Origin: Cheilinus undulatus
Taxonomy: Eukaryota; Chordata; Actinopteri; Labriformes; Labridae
Length of the DNA: 64,000 nt
NCBI RefSeq assembly: GCF_018320785.1
Contig: NC_054875.1
Span: forward strand, 18,354,632 to 18,418,631
Reading direction: 5' to 3'
Positions 49,753 to 60,088 of the stretch are shown in pieces. The position numbers and the translations under genes are program-made. Below the pieces are notes generated by a model. That model was not told the DNA's origin, did no database searches, and saw only the letters and a list, made by a program, of their open reading frames with translations. Numbering within the stretch: position 1 is the stretch's first letter; every line of letters begins with the position of its first letter.

Positions 49753-52428
49753 GCTCTCCAATTGTAGTAGTAAGATATATAAATATATAAAAAAAGAGCT
49801 GGAGGGAGCATGGAGGCCTGTTAGGTCATAGCAAAAGGAGGTAGGTCATATGTGTGAAATCGTATGTGGTTATGCATTTGTCTTGAGTCAGCACACATCT
49901 ATGTAAGTTAATCGTTGTCCTTTTGTATTTATGGAACATTAATTCCAAACCTCATGAATTGTTTTTCTTTTCATTCATATTCTATGGGGCCGTGCAAACA
50001 TAACTTTGAGTACATTTTAGGTTGGTGCAAGATTTTCCCTAATTGGAGGATTTGTGCAGTATATTGTCTAAATATCAGTTAGAAATATGGCACTTGTCTT
50101 ACTTTGTATCTTGTGTTTAAAATTCATCGATGTGTTGATTTGTCTTTGTTTGCTGCACATGCATGTACTGTATGCGTTGCATGGGTTTGTGTGTGATTTC
50201 ATCAGTGTTTGGCCCTTTAAAATGTTCCTGCGGGGCCGAGGGGGAAGAGAAGATAACGGGAGCAGACATTATTTGCTTGTCATGTCAGCTTAGCATCAGG
50301 CCTCACACACTATGGCCTAGTCAGACAGGGATGCCAAGTAGATGTACCTGCACACATACTCTAACACAATGCATGCATTTACACAAAACATACTGACACA
50401 CACACATGCGGTAGAGGAAGGACAATCTTTGTCCATGTGTAGCCCATACTGATACATTCTGGACAGGAACAGTGACACTGCAGCATCCCTTCTTTCTAAG
50501 AGATGTCTTGTAGTGAGGTAACACACCAATGGGTTTTTATATTTGAGATGAACATTAACACTCGAACAGGTACATAGAAGATGGATTATTACTGTTTGGT
50601 TTAAGAGCTAAGGGTTACCTGGTGTCTACAATTTTGCGGAGGACTTACATGTTTCACCACTCAGTGCACAGCCCTCAGTTTGCATTTTTGTATTTATACA
50701 TTCATTTTTAATCTGTGTATATGTGTGTGCAGGGGAAGAAGGCAAGAATCCAGGTTCCACAGTCAGTCAGGCAGCATCTCGTCAGGCAGGCCTCAGTCAT
50801 GGCCCCCCAGGGGAAGGCTGCCTACTGTGGGCACGAGCCGTGATGATTGTTCCTGCTGGGGGGATTGAACATGCACACTAACGTACTTACATGCACTCTC
50901 AATCACATACCCACACACACGGACACTTACAGATTTGCATACACTCATGTATGTACACACATCCATTAACATATGTGTACGTGCCTAGAAAGTCACAACC
51001 ACATACTGATTCAACATAATAAAAACTGACCCCCATAGAGAGCTCCACACACACATACACATGCAGTCTTTTCTCTGCAGATGTGACATTTCATTGCAAA
51101 CATATACAGCTATATCACAGAATTCATGTTTGAGTATGTACAGGTCTGTGTAATATATAGTGTGCAAAAGTCCTATGATAATGTTTGTGTTGCATGCATA
51201 CTGAGGCACATATTAACATAAAGACAGCTCCCATAGATCCTGCCCCTTTAACACACTCACACATACACACATTACACACACGAGAGGAGGGAGATAGAGC
51301 TAAGAGCAATGCATTGTGAGTTGAGGCATAAAATAATGATGACAGTTCTTGCCATGATCCTGGTGTTTCACACAACTGCACTTACTCAAAGAGTGCTGCA
51401 TTCACATAAAAATACTAAATAATGACATTTTCTGTTTGTTGCCCTGCAATCAACCTTGGTAGCATGGGAAAGAAGATATTTCTACACATAATTTGAAATA
51501 ATAATTCTAAATTTAAAGATTAAATAAAATATGTCAAAGTGAAAATACTGTAAGACCTTTAAAAATGAAGTTGGAGGCTTGCCTGACTTTTGGAGCAGAG
51601 ATTAATTTCCCAAGAGCACAACTAAAGAGTATAACATGACAGACGACACTAAACGAGAAGGCCATTTCCATAGAACAGAGACTGTGCTTTTGTTGCAGCT
51701 TTTGTGCACTTGTTTCACAGTTTTATTTTTTGGTTTAATACTAAGCTTGACTAGAGGAAGTGCTCACATTATGAAAACTAACAAAAAAATCATGTACAGT
51801 TGAAATATACCATTGAGTTTAGTGCATGTGCTCCTGCCAAAATGCTTTGTCCCAAAACTACTGGCATGATTTCATCTATTCCTATCAGGCTGCAACATCC
51901 CGCAGAGGGACTGTAGTCTAGTTAAAAGTAATGGAGTCTTGGCTCAGCACAATGGAAAATCTGTGGTTTTGATCATGGGGATCAAGCAGTAAGAATGATC
52001 CTTGCCGCACTGTCTCTGAGCATGGAACATGCTGCTCCAGAAGAAGAAAAGAAAACAAAGTCTTTTTTTTCTAACCAGAAGAAGAATGAGAGGTTATGGG
52101 TAAACGTCAAAGGGGAGAGCAGGGGGCTGGATGTGTAAAATAAAGCCATAAATCAAGTGAAACTGCTTGGGGTGGGCAGAGTTGTAAAAAGAAAAAAAGG
52201 CAGTCAATAGAAATTTGCAATAAAAAAATTCTAGCACCAAATAATCGTTACTGTATAGAAGGGGCTGGAAAATGAAAATTAGTGCTGGTCAGATTTTTCC
52301 ACAGCTAAGTCATTTAAGTCAGTGCTTATAGGGGCTCTTATTTCTATGGTTACAGAGTAAAGTGTTTGAGAATTCTGCTGCTTAAATTAAAAAAACCCTT
52401 TGTGTTTAAGCCTTCCAGAAAAATGCAA

Positions 52429-52630
52429 CATTTTTTTTTTTCAAAGGCTTACTTTGGTCATTTTTGTGCCTTTATTTGATAGAGGAGGATAGTGGACAGA
52501 GTTGGAAACAGGGATAAGAGCAGGGGAGAGACATGAGGCCCCAGAGACAGTAAGGTTCCCCAGGCTGGATTCGAACCCGGGCTGTCCGTGTACATAGGGC
52601 ATGCCTTAACCACTCAACCACCTGTGCCCT
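52429..52630 (-). mobile_element. tRNA-derived SINE, minus strand
   Basis: Read on the minus strand it begins with a tRNA-like head (box A 'tggttgagtgg', box B 'ggttcgaatcc' at about 52567-52577). It continues through 'catgtctctcccctgctctt' and 'ctctatcaaataaaggcaca', and ends in an A-rich tail. Direct repeats aaatgcaa flank it (52421-52428 and 52631-52638), the mark of LINE-assisted insertion. Confidence 0.85.
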
Positions 52631-53300
52631 AAATGCAATATTATTACAAATGGTTTTTGTTTTAAATACCTGCTTTTGTGGATTTTTTTGGCCATGTTTT
52701 TAGCTGAAAGTTACATTTTTCCATTAAGACATAGTAGACTGTAAGGCACCTTAAGTTTAAGACCTAGTCCTGCTAATGTGATTGTCTGTTTTCTACTGTC
52801 CCTCTGCTCTTGTGCCTCTAGCTTCTTCATGCACTTCCATGACCACTAGACTAATGTACCATCAGTTTAAAGAAAAAAATGTATGCCACAGCGAGGTTCC
52901 ATTTGTCTTAGCTGTCATCAAAGTAGCCTTTTTTTCCATACTAAAACTGCTACTGCTAGTGAAGGTGAAAAACCAATGTAAATGTTACTGCAATTGCCCG
53001 CCTAGTGAGCCCTCTGCCATAGTGTGTGGGAATTAGAGTTTGCAGATTTGTGAATCTTGTGTCTAGGGTGGATGCATCCAAGCCCTTCCTTTCCACAAAT
53101 TCACTACTACTACTATAATTTGTCTGTCTGTTTATATGAACATTATATTGCCAGAAGTATTCGCTCACCTGCCTTGACTCGCATATGAACTTAAGTGACA
53201 TCCCATTCTTAATCCGTAGGGTTTAATATGACGTTGGTCCACTCTTTGCATCTATAACAGCTTCAACTCTTCTGGGAAGACTTTCCACAAGGTTTAGGAG

Positions 53301-54279
53301 CAGAGGTGTCAAAAGTATTCACATTCATTACTCAGGTAGAAATGTAGATACTAGGGTTTAAAAAGACTTCTGTAGAAGATGAAGTATCAACTCAAGCTTT
53401 TTACTCAAGTAAAAGTGTTTAAGTACTGGTTTCAAAACTACTGAAAGTATAAAATTAAAAGCAATGTAAGGGGAAAAAAAAGCCATTAAGGAATAAAGCT
53501 TAGGCCGCGCCACAGGGGCCTGCAGTGCAACCCCCCCCCAAGAAATTTTTTTTTTCTAAAGGCCATAATGACTATAATGTTATATCAAAATGTTTATGTT
53601 GAAAAATTTGGGATGCACCTGTTTCAGCTACATTTATGCTCGCTGAAAATGAATGCATTTTAGTACAATGCAAATACATTCAATAACCATATATGTGCAC
53701 TACTGAGCATTAACATGTGTGTCATGCAGCCAAAGATATGATGACTAGTTGCCTATAAGTATTTGTCTTCCTGGCTACCAACCTCCTCGCTGGTGCTTGG
53801 TTGGGACATCTCTCTTGAGTTCTCTTGAGTCTCTGCCATGGACATCTTCATACTAGGCTACATAAGTCTGCTATTTCCTTGCTGGAGTGTGACGTGATTT
53901 GTGTCGTGTGCAGGTGCGATGGATCGTGTGCAAACCAATAGGGTGTCGGAATGATATTATGTTTATATGCTGCCCATCCAACCACAATCAAATTCACTCC
54001 ATCCAGATGGCACGATTTATCTGGATAGGTTTTTGGGTTTTTTATTTGTGTTTTTTTGAACGATGACAAGCCGGAATGAAAACAAACTGAAATGAATTAG
54101 GAGTAACGAGGCTATTTTCAAAATGTAAGGAGTAGAAAGTACAGATAATTGCTTGAAAATGTAGGGAGTAGAAGTAAAAAGTAGGCTGAAAAATAATTAC
54201 CCCAGCAAAGTATAGATACCCAAAATTTCTACTTAAGTAAGGTAATGGAGTATTTGTACTTAGTTACTTGACACCTCTG
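53301..54279. mobile_element. Nested non-autonomous hAT element with perfect 8-bp duplication
   Basis: The ends 'cagaggtgtcaaaagtattc' and 'agttacttgacacctctg' are inverted. Exactly tttaggag precedes (53293-53300) and follows (54280-54287). Subterminal 'acttaagta' and 'actcaagtaaaagt' motifs show kinship with the 3449-4573 element. No transposase is encoded. Confidence 0.92.
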
Positions 54280-54336
54280 TTTAGGAGTGTGTTTATGGGA
54301 ATTTTTGACCATTCTCCCAGAAGTGCATTTGTGAGG

Positions 54337-55150
54337 TCACACGAGAAGGCCAGGACGAGAAGGCCTGGCTCTCGGTCTCCGATCTAATTCATCCCAAAGG
54401 TGATCTATCAGGTTGAGGTCAGGACTCTGTGCAGGCCAGTCAGGTCCATCCACACCAAACTCTCTCATCCATGTCTTTATGGACCTTGCTTTGTGCACTG
54501 GTGCATAGTAATGCTGAAACATGACCAAACTGTCCCCACAAAGTTGGGAGCATGGAATTGTCCAAAATCTCTTGGTATGGGGCCAAGCCCAGCTCCTGAA
54601 AAACAACCCCACACCATAATCCCACCTCCACCAAACTTTACATTTGGCACAATACCATCAGACAAGTACTATTCTCCTGGCGACCACCAAACCCAGACTC
54701 GTCCATCAGATTGCCAGATGGAGAAGCACGATTCGTCACTCCAGAGAACGCGTCCAGTGGCAGCGTGCTTTACACCACTGCATCTGACGCTTTGCATTGC
54801 ACTTGATGGTGTATGGCTTGGATGCAGCTGCATGGCCATGGAAACCCATTCCATGAAGCTCTCTACGCACTGTTCTTGAGCTAATCTAAAGGCCACATGA
54901 AGTTTGGAGGTCTATAGTGATTGACTCTGCAGAAAGTTGGTGACCTCTCTGCACTATGTGCCTCAGCATCCGCTGACTCTGCTCCGTCATTTTACGTGGC
55001 CTACCACCTCGTGGCTGAGTTGCTGTTGCCACTGACAGCTGATTGTGTAATATTTAGGAGCGAGGAAATTTCATGACTGGACTTGTTGCACAGGTGGCAT
55101 CCTATCACAGTACCACAGTGGAATTCACTGAGGTCCTGAGAGTGACCCAT
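54337..55150 (-). pseudogene. Tc1-like transposase pseudogene
   Basis: The minus-strand start MGHSQDLSEF (ATG at 55150) leads an HTH region with ISSLLNITQSAVSG. After a frame change VLWSDESCFSIWQSDGRVWVW holds the first catalytic Asp. Later [14 protein letters not shown] and, in another frame, PAQSPDLNLIDHLWDELDRR appear, with Asp where the catalytic Glu is expected. The 'QDNAPVH' motif is replaced by HYYAPVH, so the second Asp is lost. Several frame changes make it inactive. Confidence 0.85.
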
Positions 55151-55295
55151 TATTTCACAAATGTTTGAGGAAAGAGTCTGCATGCCTAGGTGCTTGATTT
55201 TACTGTATACACCTGTGGCCATGGAAGTGATTGGAACACCTGATTTCAATTATTTGGATAGGGGAGTGAATACTTTTGGCAATATATTGTATGTA

Positions 55296-55505
55296 TGGAT
55301 GTCTTGATTTACAAATCTCCTTGTTCCTCAAATTGTCATTCATATCTCTCAGAGGACTTCTTAGGTATACTGGTTCGAAACTGGAACCATGACAAAATTA
55401 TAAATATGTCTAGATTTTCCAGAAAATCCAATATTAAAGGGCTGTTTTTGGCTTCAGTTTGCTCCACCTCACATCCACATCCACCAATATGGCTGATGCG
55501 CTAAT
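55296..55505 (+). repeat. Unclassified interspersed repeat, copy 2
   Basis: It matches the reverse complement of 49155-49380. It begins immediately after the right end of the interrupted Tc1 element. Confidence 0.6.
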
Positions 55506-55535
55506 GTGTGGTGAGCGTATTGCATCACTTCCTGT

Positions 55536-55730
55536 CAGTGGTGGGTAGAGTACATAGTTACAGTACTCAAGTAAAAGTACTGTTACTTAACAATAATAAT
55601 TACTCAAGTAGAAGTAAAAGTACTCATAAAAATAAGTACTTTAGTAAGAGTAAAAAAGTACCTTATTACAAGACTACTCAAGTAGTGAGTAACTTCATTT
55701 TGTGTAATTTATTAAAACAAATTGCATTAC
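55536..55730 (+). mobile_element. hAT-type element, left-end fragment
   Basis: It starts 'cagtggtgggtagagtacat' and is followed by many 'actcaagtaaaagtact' motifs over about 190 bases. A right terminus is not found. Confidence 0.6.
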
Positions 55731-56840
55731 GACATATTATTCATGGGTAGTAATGTAAACTGTACATTGTCATAAATAAAGCAAAAGTAATTAAAAAGAA
55801 AAAGAAAACTTAATACTCAGAGCAGCAGTCAAATTATGTTTGTTAATCACAATTATGGGATGAAAATTCATTAAAATGAGAGCTCCAGCAACAACATTTG
55901 ATACAGAGGGATTTGAAATTCAAAGCCAGTGCTCTGGTCACATTCTGGTCAATGGGAATGGCTGTTCATCCCTCTCTCACTCCTCCCTCTTTCCCTCCAA
56001 ACTAAACACAGTTCGCTTAAAAGGTCCAACAGGATCTAATAATAGACCAGAGTCACTCAGTCTTGGTAGAGTCAAGGATATGTAAATGTGCCTTTCTCCT
56101 CCTGGCAACTTCCTGGTTGCTGGCAAGGGTGGGAGCCAATGTGAGGAGGAGGAGAAAAGGAGCATGGTCGGCATGGCAACTCGACCTGGCTGTTATGCAC
56201 AGTTTTAACTTGGGTGTAAAATGCAAATGTTATTCTCAAGAGTAGCCTGCCACAGGCCACTTCCACCTACTCACTTTTCTTAACTTCTTATTTTCTTCAG
56301 TAAAATCTCCATATTGTTTACCCCTGATCACAGAGCACATAGCAGGGTCAAAACTTGCAAAGATAAGAACTCTGAATTCATTGCATCAATTAAATATTTT
56401 GACAAGTACATCTCAATGTTCCTGACACAAACCACCAAGTTCACCCAACAATACAGCCCAACCACTTTAGACAGTGGATCTGAACCTGCTGGCCCTGTGC
56501 TGTCTTCAATCTTGTTGTCTCCCTTATGTGCCTTAACAACACAACCTCAAAATAGCCCCCCTACCCACCCCTTGTCAGCAAATTAAGAGAAAAAGAGAAG
56601 GCAGCACGGAATGGATATCACTATGGCAACCTCTTGGCCTGGTTGTTATGAAATGCACTTTCCACTTTTATGGTTCTTAACTTTCTTTAAGAAGAAAAAG
56701 TGAAGATTAGTCAGGTTTCTTGCACTACATGGTGGCAAGGCAGCATACTTGTTAACAACTGAGGTTTACGATCTCCCACTCTTAGATCTTAAGATGGTTA
56801 AAAATAAATAGGAAAAGAATAATACAATTTTTTAGACTTC
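55731..56840. other. Intronic stretch, no element recognised
   Basis: Neither coding exon nor repeat ends are supported here. Confidence 0.4.
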
Positions 56841-57340
56841 ACAACATCTCAACTTCCAAAAAAGTTGGGGTGTTGTGTAAAATGTGGATAAAACAATACA
56901 GTGCTTTGCATATCCTTTTCAGCCTATATACCATTGAGTGCTGCACATTGACAAAATATGTGATATTTAAACTGATAAACTTTATTGTTTTCTGGAAATA
57001 TACTCATATTCTGAATTTGATTCTTGCAGTATGTTCCAAAAACATTTGAATGGGGCAAGAAAAAACTGAAAGTTTTGGGATGCTCAAAAAACACCTGAAA
57101 CATTCCACAGGTAAGTAGCTAATTGGTAAAAGGGGATTGTGTTTTAAAGGAACACTCCTGAAAAGATCAGAAGTTTACAAGCAACAATGGTGCAAAGTTC
57201 TCTACTGTATGAAAAACCATGTGGGCAAATAGTTTTTCAACAATGTTCCTCAATGTGCAGTTGCAAAGAATTTAGAGATTTCAGGATGGTGGTGTTACCC
57301 AAGGCATGGGTCACTTGCACATCTGTGAGGGCACTGTTAA

Positions 57341-58175
57341 AGACCCTGTAAAGGGAAAATAAATCTGTGTTTAGGTTTGTTGCATTTTATTTTATTTTAT
57401 ATAACCTTTATTAAACCAGGAGAATCCCCGTGAGATTAAAAACCTCTTTTTTAAGGGAGTCCTGGCCAAGAGGTAACAAAGTTCAACACATGACAGGTTG
57501 CTGTGTAATGAACCCCTTATATAAAATTTCAGTTGAATAAAACATCTCTAAGTTTATAAAATTAAGCTTCAAAATCATGAAAAATGAGGCAGTAAAATCT
57601 GCTGGTGTGGATGGTATTGAATGAGCTGAAGCCATGCCCACTCAGGGGAAATACGATCCTCTCAGATTTAAAAAATGTTACAATCTGAATGTTGACCTTA
57701 TGATCAGTGTTGCTGCCTGGCTCTGTGCCAAAGAAGAGACAAAGCCATTTTTCTGGCTCAAATGTCTGTTGTGATGCTTTAAATGATCCATAGACCACTG
57801 TGGCTGATAGATTTGTCATATTTAACCTCACAATAAACAAAGAAACAAAAAAAAAGGATTAAACTGACATAACTTTCAATAAAGGCAGTGGCATCAACTA
57901 ACAACAGACTGTTCTGAGATGAACTGCTCTGTGATTTTTATATTGTAGTGTTAGAGGGGTGGGGTCATTCCCCTTTGTGGGCTCGTGACATCATGAGCCC
58001 ACATATTGGCCCTGCCCACATTAAACCCAGCCAGGAAAGAGGTGAAGACTTTCTAACGGTTTAAATCCAGAATTTAGTCACATGAAGATCGCAGTGTTTT
58101 CACATGTTTACAGCAACCATATTCCAACATATAGCATGTTACGAAAAAAACTTTGGATTTCACATTACAGGGTCT
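57341..58175. mobile_element. TTAA-flanked non-autonomous transposon, copy 2 (835 bp)
   Basis: The ends agaccctgtaa and ttacagggtct are perfect 11-bp inverted repeats, flanked by TTAA (57337-57340 and 58176-58179). TTAA targets are used by piggyBac and Kolobok elements. Internal blocks match 31321-32296. A LINE-tail-like block ('ataacctttattaaaccagg') lies at about 57400-57475. Confidence 0.85.
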
Positions 58176-58179
58176 TTAA

Positions 58180-58385
58180 TACCAAGAGGTTTTGGAGCAT
58201 CAAATGCTTCCATCCAGACAACGCCTTTTCAGGGATATTCCTGCTTATTTCTGCAAGACAATGCTAAGCCACATTCTGCACAAGTTACAAGTTACAACAG
58301 TTTGGCTACACATTAAAAGAGTGACTGAGTAAAAGTGACAGCCTGCACACAGTCCACACCTGTCTCCCATTGAAAATGTACAAAT
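58180..58385 (+). pseudogene. IS630/Tc1-type transposase fragment
   Basis: The frame reads FLQDNAKPHSAQVTSYNSL, containing the second catalytic Asp motif (QDNAxPHSA). In another frame LSPIENV follows, the catalytic Glu motif. Upstream coding sequence is lost to the TTAA insertion and downstream sequence is missing. Confidence 0.7.
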
Positions 58386-58450
58386 GCAGGTGTCTCCAAA
58401 GTTCCAATAAAATTAGTTCAGATCTATTTTTCTTTCCAAATTTACACTCC

Positions 58451-58645
58451 AGGGAGCGCAGGTGGTCGAGTGGTTTAAGGCGCTACCCATGTACGCAGGC
58501 GGCCTGGGTCCGAATCCGGCCCGTGGCCCTTTGCCCCATGTCTCTCCCCGCTCTCTTCCCTGTTTCCAAGTCTATCCACTGTCCTTCCTCTATCAAATAA
58601 AGGCATAAAAGGCCCAAAAATAATTCTTAAAAAAAAAAAAAAAAA
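58451..58645 (+). mobile_element. tRNA-derived SINE, plus strand
   Basis: Box A 'tggtcgagtgg' (58463-58473) and box B 'ggtccgaatcc' (58507-58517) mark the tRNA-like head. The body has 'catgtctctccccgctctct' and 'tctatcaaataaaggcataa', then a poly-A tail of about 17. Direct repeats tacactcc (58443-58450 and 58646-58653) bracket it. It is the same family as 52429-52630. Confidence 0.9.
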
Positions 58646-59064
58646 TACACTCCAAATTTTACGCCTTTAATAATTATCTTTTTCCATCCTTATCAAATAC
58701 TCCACTCTTCACCAAAACTAGTTAGCAACCTATCTCTCTTATCATATTTAGTCATGTTCTGTTTATGCATTCACATTAAATTCATATAACCCCATAATTT
58801 ATGTCTGTCTTTGTGATTTGATAATAAATCTTTAAAATACAGTCGTTCAGGAAATCATTTTGTATTAAGCTGAGGAATAGAGTCCCTGTGTCAAGGACTC
58901 ATCCCCTTTAGAAATGGGATTGATTTACTGTTAATGTTGTTGTTAATTAATTAATTACAGGTCTTAATTAATTAATAATTACAATATTTTATTGGTTATT
59001 AAATAACCAATCCACGTAAGCGGTGGTGCCCTATTCTTCTGCGAGGTTTATTGATAGTATTCCG

Positions 59065-59797
59065 TTATTATCAACTTTTTAACGCTACAGCTTGAAGATC
59101 AGCAGTGGTCTTCCTTCTGTCTCTAGTACTTAAAATCTTGAGGTGTCTGACATCTGCTTCAGTTAACTTTCGTTTCCTGCTTCTTCCTTGGCACATTTTG
59201 TAAGTACCAGTCTCGGCAGTTGACTCCAAAGCATACTTGACCACACTGTGAGAACACTTTATGTCTTTCCCTATTTGTCTCAGAGACCATCCAGTCTCAT
59301 GAAGTGCTTTCATGCGGACTCTTTCATTTTCAGTGAGCTCTCCACGTTTTTCCATTTTGAACAGGAATGAGGAATTTCAAACTGAATTCACCTTTTTATA
59401 CCCAAATTTGAGCCGGCTCACTGGGCTCCTCTGAGAAGTCAGAAATTAGTCAAGCATAACATTTAACCACTAAAACTCATTTTTCTGTTCAGGAATGCAA
59501 GTAAATAACTATAATTTGACATGTTAATCAACAAAAAATAATGTGCTTTACTATTTTTTCTTTTTGTTTTGTAAATCAGTAAATTTGAAAATTCTTGGAT
59601 AACAACAATAATTATATTTTAGCATTTATTTTATATTTTAAAAATATCATTTGGGTTAAAGAGCTTCTACATATTGGTGTTATTAACCATTGGGAAAACA
59701 TAAAAAATGATTTTGGTAATTACCAGTGCTGTTAATTAAGGGCAGCTGTGGCATAAACCTTACCGTGGTTGGTGGTCTGATAAATTTGTTAAGTGTA
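59065..59797 (-). mobile_element. Tc1-like element, 5' half
   Basis: The right end 'ggtggtctgataaatttgtt' (aagtgta follows) is the 5' terminus, matching the MITE at 49404-49668. The minus-strand transposase start follows. The 3' half is missing. Confidence 0.65.
59071..59355 (-). pseudogene. Tc1-like transposase, N-terminal DNA-binding part only
   Basis: The 94 codons begin MEKRGELTENERVRMKALHE and hold two HTH-like units (GWSLRQIGKDIKCSHSVVKY; LTEADVRHLKILSTRDRRKT). The frame ends before the catalytic domain because the element is truncated near 59070. Confidence 0.75.
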
Positions 59798-60088
59798 CAT
59801 ATGGCAAGAATGGGAAAGATTTGTACTTAAAATACTTCAAAAAGTACGGTCTTTAGTCCCCAGACACTTACGAAGTCTGGTTTGAAGAAAAGATGACAGG
59901 TGTAGAAATGCTCTTGTTCCACCCTTTTTGGAACAGATTTCAGAAATCAAATTCAGAAAATGAGCACATTAAAAAACAAACAAACAAAAAGTTTATCAAT
60001 TTGAACATTCAATATATTATCTTTGTGTTGCATTTAAATACACTGTCGAACAGGATTTGCAAATCACTAATTTCTTTTAAATATAATT

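Larger units (their letters stand above)
53141..55289 (-). mobile_element. Tc1-like element interrupted by a hAT insertion
   Basis: Left 'cattatattgccagaagtat' (tcgctcacc follows) and right '...gtgaatacttttggcaatat' then attg, with a TA after the right end, are the terminal inverted repeats. The element without the nested insertion is about 1.16 kb. The hAT insertion lies at 53301-54279. The transposase runs on the minus strand to the right of it. Confidence 0.88.

Noticed and set aside
50680..50868. Possible exon with a Ser/Arg-rich peptide after a pyrimidine-rich tract
   Set aside because: It does not fit the next acot7 exon, has an early stop and matches nothing I know.
54400..54879. 159-codon frame on the plus strand
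   Set aside because: It lies opposite the Tc1 transposase pseudogene, which explains its openness.
58451..58530. Possible functional tRNA gene
   Set aside because: The A and B boxes belong to a SINE with body, poly-A tail and target duplications; no full cloverleaf is seen.
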